Shown in pieces: positions 22,601-27,041 of a stretch of 27,041 nucleotides of DNA. The first letter of the stretch is position 1; every line of letters begins with the position of its first letter. The position numbers and the translations under genes were made by a program. This stretch comes from a virus. The stretch is taken from IMG/VR virus record IMGVR_UViG_3300036827_000045, positions 1 to 27,041 of that record; one strand, given 5' to 3'. The notes beneath the pieces were generated by a model. It worked only from the letters and a program-made list of their open reading frames with translations. It was not told where the DNA came from and did not search any database.

Positions 22601-22775
22601 ATTGACCGGAGAGGTACTGCGTCAACACGCTAACGCCGAGCGCAGCATGGCTTGGGAATCGCAGGCGAGACAGCTTTTGCACTGGGCAGCGGAACTGATA
22701 GACGCGGCGGATAATATTCCTAACTTCGATAAATCTACCGCCATCCCCACTCCCTCTAGCGGCAAGGGGGAGTAG
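22593..22775 (+). CDS. Small helical protein
   Basis: A 60-residue, mainly helical protein (MDKLTGEVLRQHANAERSMA, then WESQARQLLHWAAELIDAAD) starting 8 nt before the previous stop. Its final codons lie in a hairpin that covers the start of the next gene. No family recognised. Confidence 0.55.
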   Translation: MDKLTGEVLRQHANAERSMAWESQARQLLHWAAELIDAADNIPNFDKSTAIPTPSSGKGE

Positions 22776-22777
22776 GG
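22746..22777 (+). promoter_or_regulatory. RNA hairpin covering SD of MazG-like gene
   Basis: CCCACTCCC can pair with GGGAGT plus GGG (a single A bulged), closing a 13-nt loop. The 3' arm includes the GGGGGAG ribosome site and first base of the GTG start of the next gene. Ribosomes finishing the preceding gene would melt it, giving translational coupling. Inferred from pairing only. Confidence 0.45.
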
Positions 22778-23028
22778 TGCTGCACGAAGCCGAATTGATC
22801 GAGTTCGTACTGGTCGAGATTGCCACTTCAGCGAAGCGCTACGGCCCGCCAGCATCGAGTCACGAGTCCTATGGCGTGCTCTGCGAGGAGGTCGCAGAAC
22901 TGCTCGACGCGATCCGCAGCAATGATTTGTCGAGCATCAAAACCGAGTCGATCCAAGTCGCCGCCGTGGCGTTGCGCTTGGCCGACGCCTGTCTTACGCC
23001 GGAATTTATCAAACGGAGCAGTAAATGA
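22777..23028 (+). CDS. MazG-like nucleotide pyrophosphohydrolase
   Basis: An 83-residue protein. SYGVLCEEVAELLDAIRSN contains the EExxE metal motif and ESIQVAAVALRLA the second helix of MazG-like four-helix proteins. In phages these often cleave nucleoside triphosphates, affecting pool balance or alarmones. The GTG start is in the hairpin described separately. It is compact relative to full MazG but normal for phage versions. ATGA overlap with the helicase. Confidence 0.68.
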   Translation: MLHEAELIEFVLVEIATSAKRYGPPASSHESYGVLCEEVAELLDAIRSNDLSSIKTESIQVAAVALRLADACLTPEFIKRSSK

Positions 23029-25229
23029 GCTACGCTGATTTCCTTGCGGCGAAGGCGATACGAGATCCGCTGACCGGACTCGACATTATCCCGCCGCTCA
23101 ATCCGGCGCTATTCGATTTCCAGCTGGACATCGTCGCCTGGGCATTGAAACGTGGACGGGCTGCCATCTTCGCCGACTGTGGTATGGGCAAGACTCCGAT
23201 GCAGTTGGAATGGGCTAGGCACATTTCAGGCCGCGTGCTGATCCTTGCGCCCCTAGCGGTATCGTCTCAGACCGTCCGCGAAGCCGCCAAATTCAACGTG
23301 CCGGACGTGGCCTATGCGCGCTCCGGCGACTCGGCAACATCGCGCATCGTCGTCACCAATTACGAGATGTTGCAGCACTTCGACGTTGGCGACTTTGCCG
23401 GAATCGTGCTTGACGAATCTAGCATATTGAAGGCCTACGATGGCAAGACTAGGACAGCGATCATCGAGGCCTTCGCGCAAACGCCATTCCGTCTCGCCTG
23501 CACCGCAACCCCGGCCCCGAATGATTACATGGAGCTCGGGAATCACGCTGAGTTCCTAGGCACCTTGTCGCGGACCGAAATGCTCTCGACCTATTTTGTT
23601 CACGACGGCGGGGAAACGCAGAAGTGGCGACTCAAGGGTCACGCGCAGCAGGACTTTTGGGCATGGCTCTGTTCCTGGGCCGTAATGATCCGCAAGCCCT
23701 CAGACCTCGGATATTCGGATGACGGCTTCACTCTCCCGCCGATTGAGTATATCGAACACGTCGTAGGCGCGACCAAGGCGCAGGATGGCTATCTGTTCCC
23801 GCTGCCGGCCAACGGATTGCAGGAACGGATCGCGGCGCGCCGTGACACGCTCAAAGAGCGCGTCACCGAAGCCGCGTCCACGGTCTGCGCTGATCCTGGA
23901 CAATGGATCATCTGGTGCAATCTGAACTCGGAATCGCAGGCGCTAGGCTCCGCTCTGATCGGGGCGGTAGAAGTCACTGGCTCGGACTCGGTCGAGTTCA
24001 AGGAAAAGGCATTGCTTGATTTTATCGACGGCAGGACTCGCATCCTGATAAGCAAACCGTCGATATTTGGCTTCGGTATGAACCTGCAGAACTGCGCGAA
24101 CATGGCCTTCGTCGGGCTGTCGGACTCCTGGGAAGCGTACTATCAGGCCGTCAGAAGATGCTGGCGGTTCGGCCAAACGAAGCCGGTCACGGTCCACGTC
24201 ATCACGGCGGATATTGAAGGTGCCGTTGTCTCAAACATCAAGCGCAAGGAAACCGACGCGGCCAACATGGCGCAGGAGATGCTTTCACACATGCATGATC
24301 TAAACGAACAAGCGCTGAAGGGCGCGACGGTAAGACAACGGGCCGAGTACGAGACGGATAAGGCGGAAGGTGAGGACTGGACTCTATACCTTGGAGATTG
24401 CGTCGACATTGCCAAAACGCTGCCCGATGAGTCGCTGCACTATTCGATCTTCAGCCCGCCGTTTTCGTCGCTCTACACCTACTCCGCGAGCGACCGCGAC
24501 CTAGGCAACTGCCGAGACGATGATGTATTTATGGAGCACTTCGGCTTTCTGATCGCAGACCTGTACCGAGCGCTGATGCCGGGAAGGCTTCTGAGCTTTC
24601 ACTGCATGAACCTACCGACCTCGAAACAGCATCACGGCTACATCGGGATTCGAGACTTTCGCGGTGATCTGATTCGACTATTCCAGTCCTACGGATTCAT
24701 CTTCCATTCCGAAGTCGTGATCTGGAAGGACCCGGTGACAGCGATGCAGCGGACCAAAGCGCTCGGGCTGCTGCATAAACAGATCAAGAAGGACTCGTGT
24801 ATGTCGCGGCAGGGCGTGCCGGATTATCTGGTGACGATGCGAAAGCCAGGAGAAAACCCGGAGCGAGTGACGCACACGAACGAAGACTTCCCGGTGCAGT
24901 TGTGGCAGAACTACGCTTCTCCGGTCTGGATGGACATCAATCCGAGCGAAACGCTGCAATTCCGTAGCGCGCGGGAACACGACGACGAACGCCATATTTG
25001 CCCGCTGCAGCTTGAGGTTATCCGCCGAGCGTTGAAGCTATGGACGAATCCAGGCGATACCGTGTTCAGCCCGTTCGCCGGGATAGGGTCCGAGGGCTAC
25101 TGTGCCTTGCAGGCGCAGCGGAAGTTCATCGGAGCGGAACTTAAACCGTCCTACTGGCGACAAGCCTGTATCAACCTTGGCCGGGCACGGCAGGATCAAG
25201 GCCTGCTGCTGGAAACGGACGCTGCCTAG
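23025..25229 (+). CDS. SNF2-type helicase fused to amino-methyltransferase
   Basis: A 734-residue fusion. Residues 1-440: superfamily 2 (SNF2-like) ATPase with Walker A DCGMGKT (51-57), Walker B LDESS (129-133) and a C-terminal motif VI AVRRCWRFGQ near 375-385. Residues about 455-734: a beta-class amino-methyltransferase with target motif IV SPPF (about 475) before motif I SPFAGIGSEGY (about 680). SPPF favours N4-cytosine or N6-adenine methylation. No endonuclease motif is visible. It may be an ATP-driven methyltransferase protecting phage DNA, or have another role. ATGA overlap with the MazG-like gene. Confidence 0.88.
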   Translation: MSYADFLAAKAIRDPLTGLDIIPPLNPALFDFQLDIVAWALKRGRAAIFADCGMGKTPMQLEWARHISGRVLILAPLAVSSQTVREAAKFNVPDVAYARSGDSATSRIVVTNYEMLQHFDVGDFAGIVLDESSILKAYDGKTRTAIIEAFAQTPFRLACTATPAPNDYMELGNHAEFLGTLSRTEMLSTYFVHDGGETQKWRLKGHAQQDFWAWLCSWAVMIRKPSDLGYSDDGFTLPPIEYIEHVVGATKAQDGYLFPLPANGLQERIAARRDTLKERVTEAASTVCADPGQWIIWCNLNSESQALGSALIGAVEVTGSDSVEFKEKALLDFIDGRTRILISKPSIFGFGMNLQNCANMAFVGLSDSWEAYYQAVRRCWRFGQTKPVTVHVITADIEGAVVSNIKRKETDAANMAQEMLSHMHDLNEQALKGATVRQRAEYETDKAEGEDWTLYLGDCVDIAKTLPDESLHYSIFSPPFSSLYTYSASDRDLGNCRDDDVFMEHFGFLIADLYRALMPGRLLSFHCMNLPTSKQHHGYIGIRDFRGDLIRLFQSYGFIFHSEVVIWKDPVTAMQRTKALGLLHKQIKKDSCMSRQGVPDYLVTMRKPGENPERVTHTNEDFPVQLWQNYASPVWMDINPSETLQFRSAREHDDERHICPLQLEVIRRALKLWTNPGDTVFSPFAGIGSEGYCALQAQRKFIGAELKPSYWRQACINLGRARQDQGLLLETDAA

Positions 25230-25288
25230 CTATCCAGAATCGCCTTGATCTGCGCCAGCTTGCCGTTTGCGGCGCCATAGGAGAAAGA

Positions 25289-25528
25289 ATGAACGATTGG
25301 CCCCCGCGATTTCACATCGCCGATATGACGCCGGCTACGGCCGCGAAGTTTCTGCGCGACCTGTGCGAGCAGACCGTTCGTGGCTCGCGTGATTGGGACA
25401 ACATGCAGGCCATCTTTGAACAATTCCTGACCGATGCCTACAATGGCGGCAAGAAGGCGGCTAGCCCAAATACGCCACAGTCAGCGCCGGAAGATCAACT
25501 TTCGGATCGCCAGTCACGGTGGCTGTGA
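25289..25528 (+). CDS. Last rightward gene, small protein of unknown function
   Basis: A 79-residue protein after a strong AGGAGAAAG site, 59 nt downstream of the helicase gene. The middle (TPATAAKFLRDLCEQTVRGS) is helical; the C-terminus is polar and disordered. Its 3' end overlaps the minus-strand membrane protein gene by 68 nt, so the two operons converge inside coding sequence. No family recognised. Confidence 0.65.
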   Translation: MNDWPPRFHIADMTPATAAKFLRDLCEQTVRGSRDWDNMQAIFEQFLTDAYNGGKKAASPNTPQSAPEDQLSDRQSRWL

Positions 25529-25850
25529 ACACGCCGGCCTGACCTGATTTGCCGGCCGGAACGGCAGGCTCGGCGGTCTGCGCGGAGCTTAGGTCGGCTG
25601 GGGCCGCGTGGTCGACCAGCCTACCGATTGCCGCAGTCAGGGCCGCGACGTCCGCGCTGACCGTGGTCTGAACCGCGGCAGCCGCAGCCGGTTTCTTCAC
25701 CTTCAGCCAGACGAAGCCAACGACCAGGATCACCCCAGCGACGGCGAAGCCTACCCACCAGGGGATGCCGGAGCCGGCCGGGGCCGCGACTGGCGTCAGG
25801 GTTTGCGCCGAGGCGGACGCGGCGAAAAGATAGAGCGGGACAATCTTCAT
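25461..25850 (-). CDS. Lysis-cassette membrane protein with signal peptide
   Basis: A 129-residue protein. A signal-peptide-like start (MKIVPLYLFAASASAQ, possible cleavage after ASA) leads to a transmembrane helix at about 29-50 (WWVGFAVAGVILVVGFVWL), followed by KVKK and an Ala-rich, helix-forming tail. The ATG overlaps the stop of the Rz1-like gene and has GAAAGGAAC upstream. In this cassette it could be a holin or accessory lysis protein; a single TM after a cleavable signal is unusual for a holin. Confidence 0.7.
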   Translation of the reverse strand: MKIVPLYLFAASASAQTLTPVAAPAGSGIPWWVGFAVAGVILVVGFVWLKVKKPAAAAAVQTTVSADVAALTAAIGRLVDHAAPADLSSAQTAEPAVPAGKSGQAGVFTATVTGDPKVDLPALTVAYLG

Positions 25851-26179
25851 GGCGTTCCTTTCGTTGTGCATTGCAAAAAGAGGGCATCGACCTGCCGGGC
25901 GAAGTCTGCCATCGCCACGGCATCGGCGAGCTCGGCCGCGGCCAGCTGCTCCGTCGTCGCCGTCTCTGGATCTATCGGCGTGGGCTCGGGGAGTACCGGG
26001 CGCTGGTCTTCGGTGAAGCATGGGGTAATGACCGGCACCTTGACCTGCACCGTCGTCGTGCGCTGTTCTGGCGGCAGGGTTTGCAGCGGCGCGCAGGCGG
26101 CGAGTAGTACAATGCAGGCGAGCGGCGTGGGTAGCCCCCACGGTAGGCGCGCTATGCGGCGAGTACGTCGCCCGCCCAT
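25847..26179 (-). CDS. Rz1-like outer-membrane spanin lipoprotein
   Basis: A 110-residue protein with a basic N-terminus, a hydrophobic stretch and lipobox LLAAC (Cys29 as lipidation site), then a Pro-rich region (LPPEQRTTTVQVKVPVITPC), which is typical of Rz1 spanins. It is longer than most Rz1 proteins, with a C-terminal helix (AAAELADAVAMADFARQVDALF). It starts in a TAATG overlap immediately after the Rz-like gene, instead of being nested within it. Confidence 0.72.
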   Translation of the reverse strand: MGGRRTRRIARLPWGLPTPLACIVLLAACAPLQTLPPEQRTTTVQVKVPVITPCFTEDQRPVLPEPTPIDPETATTEQLAAAELADAVAMADFARQVDALFLQCTTKGTP

Positions 26180-26643
26180 TATTTCCCCGCCTTCGCCGCC
26201 GCCCTTGCCCGCGCCGCGTCTCTCAGCAGTTTGTCCGTCGCATCAAGTTTCTGCTGGCAAGTCTGATCCTTGACCGGGGGAGCAGCGGCGATTTGCTGGT
26301 AGCGCTGGACCGCGGTCTGCGCAACGACATGGGCCGCTGCACCCTCAGCCCGAGCCTTGGCCGCAGCCGCGAAGTTTTCCTTCGCCCGGCCCTGCCACAA
26401 GTCCACCAGATCCGATTGCGTCTTGACGGCTGAGACGCAGGCTGCGGTATCGGACTGGGCATTCTTCGTCCGACCCTCGGCATCGTCCGCCCGCTTGTTC
26501 GCGGCATTCACGACCTCTTGATCGTGGGCGATCTGCTCCGCGACGAACGGGGCCGAGATCGAATGCTCGACGCTATGCCAGACCGTGATCGCGCCGAAGA
26601 TGGCACCGGCCGCAAGGACGCCGTAGAGGATAAGGGAGATCAT
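26179..26643 (-). CDS. Rz-like inner-membrane spanin
   Basis: A 154-residue protein. MISLILYGVLAAGAIFGAIT is an N-terminal TM anchor; the rest is a long charged helix (QIAHDQEVVNAANKRADDAE and the NFAAAAKARAEGAAAH region) expected in the periplasm. This is the Rz-type layout. With the Rz1-like protein it would fuse inner and outer membrane at lysis. Start ATG at 26643 in a TGATG overlap; a frame extension reaches further upstream through the next gene and is unlikely. Confidence 0.7.
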   Translation of the reverse strand: MISLILYGVLAAGAIFGAITVWHSVEHSISAPFVAEQIAHDQEVVNAANKRADDAEGRTKNAQSDTAACVSAVKTQSDLVDLWQGRAKENFAAAAKARAEGAAAHVVAQTAVQRYQQIAAAPPVKDQTCQQKLDATDKLLRDAARARAAAKAGK

Positions 26644-26885
26644 CAGCCTTCCCAATACCACTTTACGGCGCCAGCGAAGAAGGTCTCCAGCACCTTGCGC
26701 GCTTGTTCTACCGTGCAATTCGCGGCATGGGCGTAGCCAAGCAGATGGCCCTCGTCCATCGTGTCTTTTTCCAGCCGCCGCAAGTCGCCAGCGATCAAGT
26801 CGCGCGGCGAACCGCTGGCTTGGTAGTCGCCTTGCAAATGATTTCGGCTGACCACTCGCACATAATTCATGGGGTATCCCATCAT
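26643..26885 (-). CDS. Small protein upstream of spanins, unknown function
   Basis: An 80-residue protein (MMGYPMNYVRVVSRNHLQGD, then SGSPRDLIAGDLRRLEKDTM, ending VLETFFAGAVKWYWEG). ATGA overlap with the gene before it. The centre is a charged helix; there is no clear TM or catalytic motif. The ATGATG start leaves a three-nt choice of start. No family recognised. Confidence 0.6.
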   Translation of the reverse strand: MMGYPMNYVRVVSRNHLQGDYQASGSPRDLIAGDLRRLEKDTMDEGHLLGYAHAANCTVEQARKVLETFFAGAVKWYWEG

Positions 26886-27013
26886 TGCTTTTCCGCCGTC
26901 GACGCCATCGCCTTAGCCTTGAGGCTGGCCGCCTCGTCGCTTTTTAGTTTCATTTGCTGGGCGTAGCGGGCGCACATGGCCATGTCGTACGGCGGGAGCT
27001 TGGGCATGGTCAT
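26882..27013 (-). CDS. Small helical protein at window edge
   Basis: A 43-residue frame (MTMPKLPPYDMAMCARYAQQ, then KLKSDEAASLKAKAMASTAE) ending in an ATGA overlap with the next gene. An in-frame stop lies at 27038-27040, so the frame is complete within the window unless it starts a few codons earlier. The ribosome site is poor, so the call is weaker than its neighbours. Lysis genes such as an endolysin would be expected further right. Confidence 0.5.
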   Translation of the reverse strand: MTMPKLPPYDMAMCARYAQQMKLKSDEAASLKAKAMASTAEKQ

Positions 27014-27041
27014 CTGCTTGGCTTCGCACTCGGCCTGCTAC

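Noticed and set aside
25533-25556. Two GCCGGC blocks that could pair as a terminator at the convergent point
   Set aside because: Only six pairs with a 12-nt loop, no T-tract on either strand, and it lies within coding sequence.
25608-26273. Plus-strand frame across the lysis cassette
   Set aside because: The minus strand carries three overlapping genes with signal, lipobox and TM segments and good start sites.
1-27041. tRNA, rRNA, CRISPR, insertion sequences, integrase and attachment sites
   Set aside because: None could be supported by reading the sequence; tRNAs would need a covariance search to exclude.

Overview
This window is part of a tailed bacteriophage genome or prophage, of siphovirus-like gene content, with GC-rich DNA throughout. 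The host is most likely a Gram-negative proteobacterium. The evidence for that is an Rz/Rz1-type spanin pair with a lipobox, HK97-like head genes, and a long non-conserved small-gene early region. No integrase and no CI-type repressor is visible, so lytic or temperate lifestyle cannot be decided here.

Layout. A single divergent control region at about 13.62-13.73 kb splits the window. Leftward (minus strand) from it run a Cro-like DNA-binding protein, a VRR-NUC nuclease, a coiled-coil protein, a winged-helix protein, a DUF1376-type replication protein, a zinc-ribbon protein, small and large terminase, two collagen-like proteins, three tiny proteins, the portal, a Mu F-like minor head protein, a protease-scaffold fusion, the major capsid protein, a head-tail connector, a small membrane protein, an HK97 gp10-like protein, a DUF3168 tail-completion protein, and the first codons of the next tail gene. 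Nearly every junction is a 1-4 nt stop/start overlap. The one clear break is a 127-nt spacer upstream of the small terminase.

Rightward (plus strand) run nine very small proteins (38-65 residues), then a Cas4/RecB-type PD-(D/E)XK nuclease with a RecT-like annealase, a zinc-ribbon SAM methyltransferase, two AT-richer orphan genes, a GT2-TPR-GT9 glycosyltransferase fusion, a series of small unknown genes, a MazG-like protein, a SNF2-type helicase fused to an amino-methyltransferase, and one last small gene. At 25.46-25.53 kb this run meets a minus-strand lysis cassette (membrane protein, Rz1-like, Rz-like, two unknowns) coming from the right edge. If the genome is circular or terminally redundant, leftward transcription could continue from heads through tails to lysis and end here, giving one divergent and one convergent point. 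This is inference.

Most interesting signals: (1) two mirror-image promoters with identical hexamers and overlapping operator symmetry, the leftward one predicted to make a leaderless mRNA; (2) six tandem 11-bp iterons beside a T/G-rich stretch inside the replication gene, a lambda-O-like origin candidate; (3) a perfect 14-bp palindrome that is the core of a ParB parS site; (4) a capsid carrying several inserted or accessory surface-type domains (Ig-like, FCCH-like, collagen-like); (5) a glycosyltransferase/methyltransferase cassette and a helicase-methyltransferase fusion in the early arm. All calls come from reading the sequence; no database search was run.
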